64,000 bases of DNA from contig DATNPX010000056.1 of NCBI GenBank assembly GCA_036702975.1, forward strand, positions 186,001 through 250,000. Direction: 5' to 3'. A program made the position numbers and the translations under genes. This document shows positions 9,130 through 17,791 of the stretch, one piece after another. Source of the stretch: DATNPX01 sp036702975 (lineage in GTDB: Bacteria; Cyanobacteriota; Vampirovibrionia; Obscuribacterales; Obscuribacteraceae). The first letter of the stretch is position 1. The number at the start of each line of letters is the position of its first letter. Under the pieces are notes generated by a model. The model saw nothing but the letters and a program-made list of their open reading frames with translations, was not told where the DNA came from and did no database searches.

Positions 9130-9149
9130 ATGTTGCTAGAGGTAACTAA

Positions 9150-10931
9150 ATGACTGCTCGATCTAAGGCAATTCGAACACCACGCGGGCAATCGATGATT
9201 GTGCTAGCAATGCTCGCTGGTCTAGTAGTGGTTCCACTGTTGGGAATCGCAAGCTTTGACATAAGCAGACTCTGTCTTGCGAAGCAGCAGCTGCAAAATG
9301 TGGCTGATGCAACGGCGCTAACTGCGGTGGCAACTCTAGCCAGTCAAGATAATCTCAATCCGACAGCTAATCACACTGCCGCAATGCAAGCGGCTCTCCA
9401 GGTATTTCAGCAGAACTTCATATTAGGGCGCTCTCTGACTTCAACAACATTAGTTAGTTCTAGTAGCTCGCCGAGTCCGAAACCGGGCAACGCCACCATC
9501 TATTTTCAGTTTGTTGATCCTGTCTCCGGCACCGTTCAGCCAATTAGCAGCCCCACTGCAAAACTCGTTCGCGTCTATGCGAATTACGGTAGCCTTACCG
9601 CGTTTGGTAAGTACATTGGCGTGCCGGATTTCAACGTGACAGCCATTGCTAAAGGCTCGGTGCCACAACTTGATTTGGTGCTCTGTTTTGATGTCTCCGG
9701 CTCTATGGACGATCAAACTCCATGCACTTTTGTGCGACGGCAATGGGATGCAAAAGCTCAGAAAAACGACTATCCGATTACGGTTGGTTCATCAGGAAAT
9801 GCTAACGGACTTCTTTATGACGTTCTGCAACCAGGACCGAATGGCTCATCGGTCAACGTGCTGCCACCGCAAATTCTAGGAGAAACTCATTACGAACCTG
9901 CAAGCGGAATCGCTTTCACTGACGAACTGAATGGACAGCCGCAGGGTACACCAAACGGTTTGAGATCTTTAGGTGGTTATCCAGATAAGGGTAAGGCGCC
10001 AGGCAATTATCCAAGCGGCTCCTCTGTATACGGCACCAATACCTTTACTGACCTGGTTGTGAATCTAGACAATAGCCCTCAGTTTCTCGGCTGCACTATC
10101 AACGGTTTTGAGTTCCCTAACGTGGCAACGTTGGTTGAGGCCTCAAGGGGCAATCTCGAAGATCAGATTGTTTTTAAGAGTAGCAAGGCAAACTTGAGCC
10201 TGCCATCATCCATAGTGCCTCGAAATGGCTATCAAGCCGCATACATGGCGGCTGCGACTAGTCTGGTTCAACCACTGGGTGATGCTAAGAAGGCGGCAAC
10301 GAATTTCATCGAGATACTCAATACGGACACTGATGCTCATTTCAGCTTTGTAGCATTTGACGATCAGATCGGTGCAGGACCGAACGGAACGCAGAATCAA
10401 TACACGATAGATCCATTTCTGCCCTATGGTGCACCAACACCGTTTCCGTTGAATAATGTGCCACTTAGCTCCACGGCTGGAAATACTCAGTGCCAAACGG
10501 TGCAAAATGCGATTAATCAATGTGTGGCGCTTGGACCAACGAATATAGGTGCCGCCATTCATCAGGCTGTTCAGACGCTGAAGGCAAATGGCCGGCCAGG
10601 AAGCGTGAAAGCAATTGTTTTGTTTACAGACGGTCAGCCGACTGCTGGTGGACCACTGGACCCTGACGGAGCTACTAATGCTCGAATGGCTGCTGTAGAA
10701 GCTGGTCAGGCAGGCATACCTGTTTATACAATCGGGCTTGCTCAGAATCCACAGATCGTTCCGGGTGAGACCGCCATTTTGAATGACACAAACAGCGATC
10801 CCACCACTGGTGGCATAGCCGCGATTGCAGGTCATAAAGGCACCTTCAATCTGGTAGGAAAAAGCTCTATGTTGCGAGCAACATTTGAGCAAATTGCCAG
10901 GCAGCTGGTTAGCTTGGTTGCGCAAGGATAG
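9150..10931 (+). CDS. TadG-like protein with von Willebrand factor A domain
   Basis: 593 residues; AGAGG lies before the ATG. The N-terminus is the TadG type (RGQSMIVLAMLAGLVVVPLL, then DISRL and QLQNVADATALTA), which anchors the protein in the membrane. A vWA domain follows at about residue 175, with the metal-binding motif FDVSGSMDD and later LFTDGQPTAGG. A region of about 130 residues rich in Gly/Pro/Asn sits between the first and second vWA strands. TadG-vWA proteins act at the base or tip of Tad pili or as adhesins. It is 20 nt downstream of the TadE gene and 27 nt upstream of the next, consistent with one operon. Confidence 0.88.
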   Translation: MTARSKAIRTPRGQSMIVLAMLAGLVVVPLLGIASFDISRLCLAKQQLQNVADATALTAVATLASQDNLNPTANHTAAMQAALQVFQQNFILGRSLTSTTLVSSSSSPSPKPGNATIYFQFVDPVSGTVQPISSPTAKLVRVYANYGSLTAFGKYIGVPDFNVTAIAKGSVPQLDLVLCFDVSGSMDDQTPCTFVRRQWDAKAQKNDYPITVGSSGNANGLLYDVLQPGPNGSSVNVLPPQILGETHYEPASGIAFTDELNGQPQGTPNGLRSLGGYPDKGKAPGNYPSGSSVYGTNTFTDLVVNLDNSPQFLGCTINGFEFPNVATLVEASRGNLEDQIVFKSSKANLSLPSSIVPRNGYQAAYMAAATSLVQPLGDAKKAATNFIEILNTDTDAHFSFVAFDDQIGAGPNGTQNQYTIDPFLPYGAPTPFPLNNVPLSSTAGNTQCQTVQNAINQCVALGPTNIGAAIHQAVQTLKANGRPGSVKAIVLFTDGQPTAGGPLDPDGATNARMAAVEAGQAGIPVYTIGLAQNPQIVPGETAILNDTNSDPTTGGIAAIAGHKGTFNLVGKSSMLRATFEQIARQLVSLVAQG

Positions 10932-10958
10932 CGCCCATAAAGTTTCTGGAGAAATGCA

Positions 10959-11447
10959 ATGAAAAGGCACAAACGTGGTTTGCAGAACTATCTGCCAAGG
11001 CGACAGTCTTATGTACGTACCGAAGGCTCTATTCTGATTGAGCTGGCATGTGGTGCTTCTTTAATGTTGGTTTTCTCTTTGTTGTGTGCCGATATCGGCA
11101 TGGTTGTCTTTGGGGTAGACATTAACGATAGGGCGTGCAGGGATGCAGCTAGAGCGGCCGCTCTTGGGGGCTCAACCTCGGAGAGTGTAGCTCTTGCATC
11201 TGCCGCACTCAAAGCACATGGGGCCGACGGATACTATTTCACCTCACCGCAATTAGTGCTGCCGATTAGTTACAACGACTATGGTGGCAATCCTCCAGCA
11301 CAGACGTCACCATATGTGCAGATCACGACATCCACAATCGCACGAGTTCCATTTGCTCCCGTAGATTTCTTCGGTGCACAGTTTCTGAAAAACGGAACTA
11401 TCTCATTTAAGCAAACATACACATTCCCACTGCTGAAGGCAAAATAG
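10959..11447 (+). CDS. TadE-like pseudopilin, second copy
   Basis: 162 residues, with GGAG before the ATG. After a basic leader comes TEGSILIELACGASLMLVF, the TadE-type helix with its conserved Glu, then DINDRACRDAARAAALGG, a pattern typical of TadE/TadG proteins. It is the last gene of the pilin set and is followed by a strong hairpin. Confidence 0.82.
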   Translation: MKRHKRGLQNYLPRRQSYVRTEGSILIELACGASLMLVFSLLCADIGMVVFGVDINDRACRDAARAAALGGSTSESVALASAALKAHGADGYYFTSPQLVLPISYNDYGGNPPAQTSPYVQITTSTIARVPFAPVDFFGAQFLKNGTISFKQTYTFPLLKAK

Positions 11448-11515
11448 GGAATCCAATGCAACGGCTGCTCGAACTTCTGTTGAAAGAAACATTTTAGGCA
11501 AAGTATATTCAAAGT

Positions 11516-11570
11516 AAATGCGGCAGAGGATGGTTGCGAAGTATATTTCGCTCCATCCTCTGTTGCATTT
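11516..11570. terminator. Long bidirectional hairpin between convergent genes
   Basis: An 18-bp stem (AAATGCGGCAGAGGATGG with CCATCCTCTGTTGCATTT, two G-U pairs) contains an inner 5-bp stem (GCGAA with TTCGC). It lies between the pilin operon and the small minus-strand gene. There is no clean T-run on the plus strand; the minus-strand side continues TTTACTTTG. Confidence 0.65.
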
Positions 11571-11572
11571 AG

Positions 11573-11755
11573 CTAGAGTCCAAAAGTCCAATGAGGAAGC
11601 TGCACATATTCCTGCTCGTCTACGTGGTCGAGCGGTTCGGCGGACTCTTCCGTGAGCGAGCTCTGCTTCAGCTCGTTCATCAGCGATGCGTTGTTGCCCC
11701 AAGCCGTTCCGCCCGAAGACGTACAGAAGATTTCGCTTTCATCCAACCAATTCAT
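11573..11755 (-). CDS. Small acidic protein of unknown function (60 aa)
   Basis: The chosen ATG at 11755 is preceded by AAGAAGGGGG. The frame can be extended 21 codons upstream, but without a ribosome site. The peptide begins MNWLDESEIF, is acidic, has one cysteine and no membrane segment, and ends LPHWTFGL. I recognise no family. The good ribosome site and the hairpin just after the stop argue that it is real. Confidence 0.45.
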   Translation of the reverse strand: MNWLDESEIFCTSSGGTAWGNNASLMNELKQSSLTEESAEPLDHVDEQEYVQLPHWTFGL

Positions 11756-12093
11756 TTGAGTTAGCCCCCTTCTTTTACTAGTGAGTGCCATCGGTGTGCA
11801 GACGAAAAACCAATACACCTATCAGGATGAGACAGCTACTTGTTTCAAACACTCGATTGCTCCGTATTCTCTCTGCTAGTTGGTGTTCTCACTTGTTAAA
11901 GAGCTGGTGATTTCAGTTTGCCGAGACAGGATTCGCAAAGCAATGGTGCCGCTCTATCTCGCGGTGCTCGTTGCCAAAGTCAAGTTTGCCAGCTGAGGCT
12001 GGTTGGATACAAGCGCGGCAAATTGGTCCGATGTTGCACGAATGTTTCACGCCTAGAGAATAGTCGTGACTTGGAAAAGGATGTTTGGGCAAC
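11756..12093. other. Stretch without a recognised gene
   Basis: This should contain the promoter of the small gene at 11755 and the 3' end of the MocR-type gene. I see no open frame with support, no RNA gene and no regulon promoter. Confidence 0.5.
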
Positions 12094-13662
12094 CTAGCTT
12101 AAGGTGCCGTCGCTGAACGCACGGTTGTCGGTCAGTCTGGAATCGATTGATGAGGCGGGCGAAAAGTCGAGGTTACTCGATAGCCCGTGTCTTCCTTCGT
12201 TCGCCAAAAGCTCCAAAACTGAAATCAACTCGGATACGCGTTCTTCCGCGTCAGTTAAGGCAGCGAACGGAATCAAAAATTCACCGCTTGGCGGCGTGAT
12301 CAGGTAGTATTCTCTCGTGCTGTACAGCGGCAAACCTACTTTTTGTGCCGCATGCAAGAGATGTTCGGGTGAGACTTCGCTGGCAAAGCGCGTTCGCAAA
12401 TGCATTCCAGCGCTCTCTTTCCCGCAGTTGACGAGCGTTTTAAATGCCTGCGCCAATGCGAAGATGAGAGACTGTCGACGCCGGAGTAATGTTTCTCTGC
12501 TTTTTCTCAAATGACGCTCCATGTGTCCTGCGAGCAAGAAGTTTGCTACAGAAGAGTGTTCCAGAAGTGGATACTGATTTCGCGTAAGAGCTCCGGCAGT
12601 TTCAAACACTCCACTCAATTCTTCTGGTATCACCATGCAAGCCAGCGCAGTTAGAGGATGAAGTGTTTTCGAAAAGCTGTAGAGATACAAAACGGAACCA
12701 GTGTTATCCAATCCTTGAAGTGACACCATCGACTGGCTCGCATATCTGTAGTCACTATCGAGAGCATCCTCAATAATGAGTACGTTGTTTTGCCGGGCCC
12801 AAGCCAAAAATTGCACGCGGCGCGACTGCGACATGACTGCGCCACTAAGCGCCTGATGCGCTGGAGTTACGTACGCGATTTTGCACTTACCAGAATACTG
12901 TTCGAGCTGATCGGTGATTAGACCGTCGTCGTCTACCTGAATGGGATAGAGGTTCGCACCTTGCAGCAAAAATTGTTGTCTGACTACGGGCGAACTGGGC
13001 TCTTCAATCAATATTCCATCACCGGGGTTCACCAGCAGTCGTACAGCCAGGTTGAGTGCTTGCTGCCAGTCGCTGAATACGGCTATCTGTTCCTCGCTGC
13101 ACTGAACAGCTTTTGACCGTTTCAAGTATTCTGCTAGCGCTTCGCGGATGTTTTGGAGCCCGAATCTCTCTGCAATTTTAGCCAAAGGCGCCGAATCGGA
13201 GCCAGGCATAGGTCTTTTAAGCTGCCACGACTCCCGCCACGAATTCATCGGAAGTTCTTCCGGTGCGATGGACCAGGAGTGAAGAAGACTGCTTCGAATT
13301 TGAGAAGAACTCGGAGCCACTTCAATGCTGTGCAGCAAGCCATAGTCGGAAAGCCACTTGCGAGTTTGTCCTGTCTTGCGACTCTCGGACGTGGGACGTT
13401 CAGTCGGAGGCGCGAGTTTGTTGTTGGACACGAATGTTCCGATGCCTACGAAGCTTTCCACTCTGCCTGCAAGTGCAAGTTCGTTATATGCTCGAACGAC
13501 GGTGTCTCGCGATACATTGAGCATCGTTGCAAGTTGGCGCGTTGGCGGGAGTGGTGCCCCTGCTTCAAGGCGCCCGGACATGATGGAACGATTGAGTTCG
13601 TTGCAAAGTTGTTTCCACAAAGGTGTAACTATTGTGGTATCAAGATTGATTGGAAAATCCAT
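12094..13662 (-). CDS. MocR-type regulator: GntR winged helix fused to an aminotransferase-like domain
   Basis: 522 residues. Residues about 10-80 are a GntR winged helix (PLWKQLCNELNRSIMSGRL, then LPPTRQLATMLNVSRDTVVR). The rest has the fold-type I aminotransferase pattern: YVTPAHQALSGAVMS, IIEDALDSDYRY, and SFSKTL with the expected PLP lysine at residue 332. Family members bind PLP and control vitamin B6, GABA or amino-acid genes. An arginine normally found a few residues after the lysine (in the R-x-G segment) is replaced: the protein reads HPLTALACMVIP. PLP binding may therefore be altered. It follows the gene at 13692 by 29 bp in the same direction and may share its transcript. Confidence 0.88.
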   Translation of the reverse strand: MDFPINLDTTIVTPLWKQLCNELNRSIMSGRLEAGAPLPPTRQLATMLNVSRDTVVRAYNELALAGRVESFVGIGTFVSNNKLAPPTERPTSESRKTGQTRKWLSDYGLLHSIEVAPSSSQIRSSLLHSWSIAPEELPMNSWRESWQLKRPMPGSDSAPLAKIAERFGLQNIREALAEYLKRSKAVQCSEEQIAVFSDWQQALNLAVRLLVNPGDGILIEEPSSPVVRQQFLLQGANLYPIQVDDDGLITDQLEQYSGKCKIAYVTPAHQALSGAVMSQSRRVQFLAWARQNNVLIIEDALDSDYRYASQSMVSLQGLDNTGSVLYLYSFSKTLHPLTALACMVIPEELSGVFETAGALTRNQYPLLEHSSVANFLLAGHMERHLRKSRETLLRRRQSLIFALAQAFKTLVNCGKESAGMHLRTRFASEVSPEHLLHAAQKVGLPLYSTREYYLITPPSGEFLIPFAALTDAEERVSELISVLELLANEGRHGLSSNLDFSPASSIDSRLTDNRAFSDGTLS

Positions 13663-13691
13663 TGTGCTTCTCTGGTCTCACCCAATCTAAA

Positions 13692-14165
13692 CTAGGTGCC
13701 TTTGGACGGTTTAGTGCCGTAGATGAATACGGGCGGTAGTTCAATCACTGGCTGCGTAAGAGGTTCGGGTGCTGGCGCTTCATCGACTTTCTTGGGGACT
13801 GGCCGCGCCGATTCGCTGCTCTGGGGCATCGATGACATGTCTGGACCGGAGTTCTTTGCCGTGCTTTCTTGTTCCTTGCCTCCAAATTCGTCATATCTGG
13901 TAAGTTCGCCGTCTTTAAAGACCTTGGTGCCTGCGAAATGCCCCTCGCTGTCAAAGTTGATGGCCACAACTGGTAAGTGTTCGTCGGCGCCGTTTTGCTC
14001 TTGTTTTGCGCTCAGTCTATTGATTCGCTGTGCGCAGTCTCGCAGCTCCTTCGGGCTCATCGAACTCAGTTCTTTAGAGAATGCCTGCATGTCTCCATGA
14101 TTTGCTTTTTGTAGTGCTGATTCGGCTTTGGCTTCTTGTTTTGCGTCTACGCTGTGATTGACCAT
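13692..14165 (-). CDS. Helical N-module protein with proline-rich tail (157 aa)
   Basis: GGAGAG precedes the ATG at 14165. Residues 1-50 (KQEAKAESALQKANHGDMQA) match the helical module of the proteins starting at 7977 and 23348. Residues about 65-95 form one YD-like unit (FDSEGHFAGTKVFKDGELTR). The remainder is Pro/Ala/Ser-rich and ends ELPPVFIYGTKPSKGT. No signal peptide. Promoter site C gives a leader of about 34 nt. Function unknown; the low-complexity tail suggests a linker or a surface-binding role, which is a guess. Confidence 0.8.
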   Translation of the reverse strand: MVNHSVDAKQEAKAESALQKANHGDMQAFSKELSSMSPKELRDCAQRINRLSAKQEQNGADEHLPVVAINFDSEGHFAGTKVFKDGELTRYDEFGGKEQESTAKNSGPDMSSMPQSSESARPVPKKVDEAPAPEPLTQPVIELPPVFIYGTKPSKGT

Positions 14166-14205
14166 TGTTTTCTCTCCGCAGGGTTGATTGATTGGGAACT
14201 TTCTT

Positions 14206-14239
14206 AGACTAGCTTTTTGTTTGTGAGATGCGCGTGTAT
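14206..14239 (-). promoter_or_regulatory. Regulon promoter, site C (for the gene starting at 14165)
   Basis: Minus strand: ATACACG, 4 bp, TCTCACA, 10 bp, TAGTCT. Lies immediately after the stop of the upstream DUF4388 gene, so the downstream gene has its own promoter. Confidence 0.75.
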
Positions 14240-14249
14240 CGAGTTTGTA

Positions 14250-15830
14250 CTAGCGCACATCCTGTTTCCCTTCTTCAAGCGTTGCGATTGCCCTAGAAAT
14301 GATAGTGTTCACGTCTACTCCATGTTCCGGTATCGAATTGAGTCCGAAATGGACTTCGACTTCTTCTCCCACTTCAAAGCCTTTAAGTGAAGAACCAGTG
14401 AGTGCTTTTTTGATCTTGTTGACCAGTATTAGCGCGCCGCGTGACCCCGTATTTGGAAGCAGTAAGGCAAAGCGATTCATTTCGCAATTAGCAAGGATGT
14501 CTAGATGTCGCTTCGCCTGGCTGACGCGAGCAGCGACGTCGACTAATGAAGCCCTTGTTAGCACTCTTCGAGAAGTACGGTCCTGATTTGACCTCAACGA
14601 ATTGACTTCGAATATCAATACCGTTAGTGGTGACTGCAGGCGGTAGCTTCTGAAGTATTCTTCTTCAAGGAAATATTGAAAGGCTGCAAATGTGTATAGA
14701 CCTGTATCAGGCGATCTTAATGAAAGCAAGACACTCTCTATCGCTTTCCTATCGAGTAGCTTTGCCTCGTTTGCTTCGGAGCTTTTTGCGTAGTGTTTCT
14801 CAATGAGCTGCTCTTGGTTGAGATAGTGAAGAGCATCTATCATTTTGTGTCGTTTGACTCCTGCTTCTTCCGCGATCTCCTGTGCGGATGTGAGACAATC
14901 GATCATTTCGTATATCTGATACAACAACTCTGGATCTAGCGGCGAGTTGTTTTTAACCCGGTTGAAAAAATCTTCTGCTGCGACTAGAGGCTCTACCTTT
15001 GAGAAAGCTTGCGTGCTGGCGAAATCAAAATGTTCCAGCTCAGTCAATTTTTCATTCAATGATGAAGCACGTGCAAATGCCTGTTCCAATTCCAGGTGGA
15101 CCGTTGCGAGTTTCGAACGAATTCCTGGTTCAAATTGAAAGGAGCCAGACACCCAAGTCGCTACTTCCGAAATAGCATCATCGCCGATCAGATCATAAAA
15201 GACTGCATAAATGGTTGCGTGAATCAAGTTACCGTGCGATAGAAAAACAGCCGCTTCTTGCTGTTCGCTCTTTATGAAAAGCTTGCCGGTTGCCTTGTTT
15301 TCGGCAAGTATTCTGAGAAGTCGTTGTATAGGCGTGTCGGCAAGTTGTCCTTGCATTGGAAGGGCAGCCGGAGAAGCTTGAGGCTGGCGTGGTGGCAGTT
15401 GGAAGAGTTCTGCTAGAACTCCTCCACCGTGTTCCTGATGGTTCTCCTCAATGCATGCAAAATGTGCAGCCGAATGCCTCAATGCGGTTCTTCTCCCTCG
15501 AGCAACTTGTAGATCTTGTTGCGGTTCTTCTTGTACACCGCAAGTAAGTATGAGGTTTAAGATAAGCAGTACATCACAGCTGTAGTGTTGCCAGAGAATC
15601 TCACGTTTCGTGCCTTCTTGCACCGTAAGCTGCCAGCTGGGATCTCTGAGATTGATATTGCTGTTAAGATGCAAAATAAGTAACTTTTTGCGGTTCGCGT
15701 TGAACCATGAAATCTCCACTTGCTTGCCCGGCTTTTCCATGGCTTGCGATAGGAAATGATAGAGCTCTGCAAGTCCCGGCTGGGCTGGCAATCTATGTGA
15801 TAGAGGCGCGATACCTAACTTCTTTAGCAT
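14250..15830 (-). CDS. DUF4388 (PATAN-like) regulator with degenerate GGDEF domain
   Basis: 526 residues from the ATG at 15830. An in-frame ATG at 15860 is only about 2 nt from the transcript start predicted by site I, so I prefer 15830. Domain order: an N-terminal domain shared with the small protein at 8183 (residues about 1-100); a linker; DUF4388 at about 155-235 (DTPIQRLLRILAENKATGKL, then FLSHGNLIHA); a helical stretch; and a GGDEF-like domain from about 360 (DTGLYTFAAFQYFLEEE). The GGDEF motif itself reads NCEMNRFALLLP, so the diguanylate cyclase site is lost. A receptor or scaffold role in signalling is likely. DUF4388 occurs in regulators of motility and polysaccharide in other bacteria. 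Confidence 0.82.
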   Translation of the reverse strand: MLKKLGIAPLSHRLPAQPGLAELYHFLSQAMEKPGKQVEISWFNANRKKLLILHLNSNINLRDPSWQLTVQEGTKREILWQHYSCDVLLILNLILTCGVQEEPQQDLQVARGRRTALRHSAAHFACIEENHQEHGGGVLAELFQLPPRQPQASPAALPMQGQLADTPIQRLLRILAENKATGKLFIKSEQQEAAVFLSHGNLIHATIYAVFYDLIGDDAISEVATWVSGSFQFEPGIRSKLATVHLELEQAFARASSLNEKLTELEHFDFASTQAFSKVEPLVAAEDFFNRVKNNSPLDPELLYQIYEMIDCLTSAQEIAEEAGVKRHKMIDALHYLNQEQLIEKHYAKSSEANEAKLLDRKAIESVLLSLRSPDTGLYTFAAFQYFLEEEYFRSYRLQSPLTVLIFEVNSLRSNQDRTSRRVLTRASLVDVAARVSQAKRHLDILANCEMNRFALLLPNTGSRGALILVNKIKKALTGSSLKGFEVGEEVEVHFGLNSIPEHGVDVNTIISRAIATLEEGKQDVR

Positions 15831-15868
15831 GATGATTCTCGATTGCAGATGATAGTGCATATGGTGGC

Positions 15869-15902
15869 AGTCTAAAAATTCGATCGTGAAAAAATCGTGT
15901 TA
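15869..15902 (-). promoter_or_regulatory. Regulon promoter, site I (for the DUF4388 gene)
   Basis: Minus strand: TAACACG, 4 bp, TTTCACG, 10 bp, TAGACT. The predicted transcript start near 15862 decides for the ATG at 15830 over 15860. Confidence 0.65.
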
Positions 15903-16028
15903 GCTCCATTTAAGTCATACGATGTTTTCAAAAGGAAGTATTCAGCCAAAAACATGGCAAGCATTCATAGAACGAGCCCGCGTTTATGATTGATAGCTAA
16001 AAATAATTTTTTTAAGCAAGAAAATGAA

Positions 16029-16065
16029 AGAAGTAAAGCCGGTCAACTGCAACGGCCTTACTTCT
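16029..16065 (-). terminator. Terminator of the GC-rich minus-strand gene
   Basis: A 13-bp stem with one mismatch (AGAAGTAAAGCCG with CGGCCTTACTTCT) is followed on the minus strand by TTTCATTTTCTT. It marks the left edge of the GC-rich island. Confidence 0.7.
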
Positions 16066-16116
16066 AAATTCAAGATGTTGTACCACCCTCGCCTTTGCGC
16101 TACTGCTGCTGGCGAC

Positions 16117-16386
16117 CTAGCGCTGGCGCCAGTACTGCCTCACGCCCAGGCGGTGCCAGGTGCCACGGTGCTGGTACCGGAGCGTACCCCACGTCGGGTA
16201 GTACCACGCGGGGCGCCAGTGGCCGGCGTAGGAGACCCCGCACCGCGTATAGGGACCGACCCAGACCTCGTAGGGGACGCGCTCCCGGAAGACGAAGCGC
16301 GGCTCTGCCTTCGCCGCCGCTGCCGGCAGCATGACTACGGTTCCCACCAGAAGGAATGCTGCGAAAAGACCGATGAACCGGCGCAT
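16117..16386 (-). CDS. Small exported aromatic/arginine-rich protein, probably acquired
   Basis: 89 residues with GGGAG eight bases before the ATG. A clear signal peptide (MRRFIGLFAAFLLVG, then AAAAKA) precedes a mature part rich in Trp, Tyr, Arg and Pro (VGPYTRCGVSYAGHWRPAWY). Base composition is far more GC-rich than the neighbours, with G or C in most third positions. The style recalls short exported proteins of Planctomycetes; that is an impression, not a database result. Function unknown. The longer overlapping plus-strand frames here are side effects of the GC bias. Confidence 0.6.
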   Translation of the reverse strand: MRRFIGLFAAFLLVGTVVMLPAAAAKAEPRFVFRERVPYEVWVGPYTRCGVSYAGHWRPAWYYPTWGTLRYQHRGTWHRLGVRQYWRQR

Positions 16387-16957
16387 GATTGCTGCTCCCG
16401 CCCTCTGCGTTTTTGCGCGATGATACGCAATACGGAACTTGGGCTAATCCGTCTATCACTCCGTGCTGCGGGTCAACATGACGCCGTCAGCTCGAAGCGA
16501 TAGGTCGCATTACAGGAGGACCTGTTCATCATGCAAAAACTAGACCATATCTACCAGCTCATGCAGGCATTCAATGGTCGTTCTTAAGTGACATTGTATT
16601 TAAATTGTCTTGGTCTTTGAAGTTGATTCTGGGTGCAAAAGGTATTTTTGACTCTAGTTGTTTGCATGGGGTTTAAGCAACTAAATTTCTCCATCGAGGT
16701 CCGGTTAACGATATTCCGGCTAACGGACTTTGTGATGGTCTGCGTCCTTTCAACGGAAAGGGAGTGTTGACATTGGACTGGCATTGTCGGAAGTGAGTGG
16801 CTACACCCGGCATAGGTTTGTTCTTCGACCGTTATCGTGGGTGGAAAGTCGTGCGATGTTACATTCTCCGTAATGTAGGCATACTTTCTTTGGGCTAAAC
16901 TTCGATTTCTGATCGTTTGTTTCTTTTGTCCTCCGCCTTGTGAAGGAATCTCTTACT
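16387..16957. other. Stretch with one 18-codon open frame and no clear gene
   Basis: The right edge of the GC-rich island lies near 16545. At 16531-16587 an ATG preceded by a full AGGAGG opens an 18-codon frame (MQKLDHIYQLMQAFNGRS). The spacing is long (about 11 nt), and the peptide may be a remnant of a larger gene. An imperfect inverted repeat is near 16699-16732 (GTCCGGTTA with TAACGGAC). Nothing else is supported. Confidence 0.35.
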
Positions 16958-17791
16958 ATGACGCGACTGAAAAGTCCGCAAATTCTGCTGTCACTAATAC
17001 TCCTCATTACCTCAAATCTAGGAGCTATTGGGGGTAGCCCTAAGCCGTCTATCGGCGAACTGCAGGCTAAGGCAAATAGTGGCGACGCGAAGGCTCAGTT
17101 TGAGTTGTCGACTCGTTACGGAAAAGGTGAAGGTGTTTCTGTTGATTTAAAGCGGGCGGCGATGTGGGTGGAGAAAGCTGCGAGTCAGGGTCTGCCAGAA
17201 GCAGAAGTGACTCTAGGTCAATACTATGAAGATGGAATTGGCGTGCAAGAGGATGTGGAAAAGGCGAAGAGTTGGTATCTAAAAGCTGCTAATCATGGTA
17301 ATGCGCAAGCTGCATTCAATATCAGTGCGTTTTATTTTATGGCGAAAGACTACCGCACCAACGATGCTGTAAAGCGACAGGCTCTGTACTGGCTTGAACG
17401 TTCAGCAGAACTTGGATCTCCCGGTGCGACTATCAAAATCTCTGAGATCTATTTTAATGGCAAACAAATGAAGCCGGACTATCAGAAGGCCTTCAAGTGG
17501 AATAGTGTGGCTGCACGTCGTGGAGATATCTGTGCTGCATACAGGTTGGCTTGTCTCTACGATCAAGGGAGAGGCGTAGCGCAAGATCGGCGAGAAGCCG
17601 CTAAATGGTACGAGAAGTCATCGGTCGAGATTATTGAGGCTCGCAGGCGGTTGCGGCAGATGTATTCAGAGGGCATAGGCGTTCCAAAAGATCCGGAAAA
17701 ACTGAAACAGCTAGAGATCTTTTTTTCCAAACATAAAGTTTCGTCTCATGACATGGACGATACCTTATTTCCGACCAGTGCTACTCATTGA
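16958..17791 (+). CDS. Exported Sel1-repeat protein
   Basis: 277 residues from the ATG at 16958, which has AAGGAA upstream; the frame also opens at GTG 16940. A signal peptide (MTRLKSPQILLSLILLITS) is followed by five or six Sel1 repeats of about 36 residues, recognisable by A-x-A-Q-x-x-L-x-x-x-Y-x-x-G-x-G-V (AKAQFELSTRYGKGEGVSV, EAEVTLGQYYEDGIGVQ, AAYRLACLYDQGRGVAQ). Sel1 proteins are helical scaffolds for protein interactions, often at the cell envelope. It stands alone, convergent with the cysteine hydrolase gene. Confidence 0.88.
   Translation: MTRLKSPQILLSLILLITSNLGAIGGSPKPSIGELQAKANSGDAKAQFELSTRYGKGEGVSVDLKRAAMWVEKAASQGLPEAEVTLGQYYEDGIGVQEDVEKAKSWYLKAANHGNAQAAFNISAFYFMAKDYRTNDAVKRQALYWLERSAELGSPGATIKISEIYFNGKQMKPDYQKAFKWNSVAARRGDICAAYRLACLYDQGRGVAQDRREAAKWYEKSSVEIIEARRRLRQMYSEGIGVPKDPEKLKQLEIFFSKHKVSSHDMDDTLFPTSATH

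Noticed and set aside
16024..16503. Plus-strand open frame of 159 codons in the GC-rich island
   Set aside because: It overlaps the minus-strand gene with a signal peptide and ribosome site, crosses the terminator hairpin at its start, and has a composition expected from GC bias alone.
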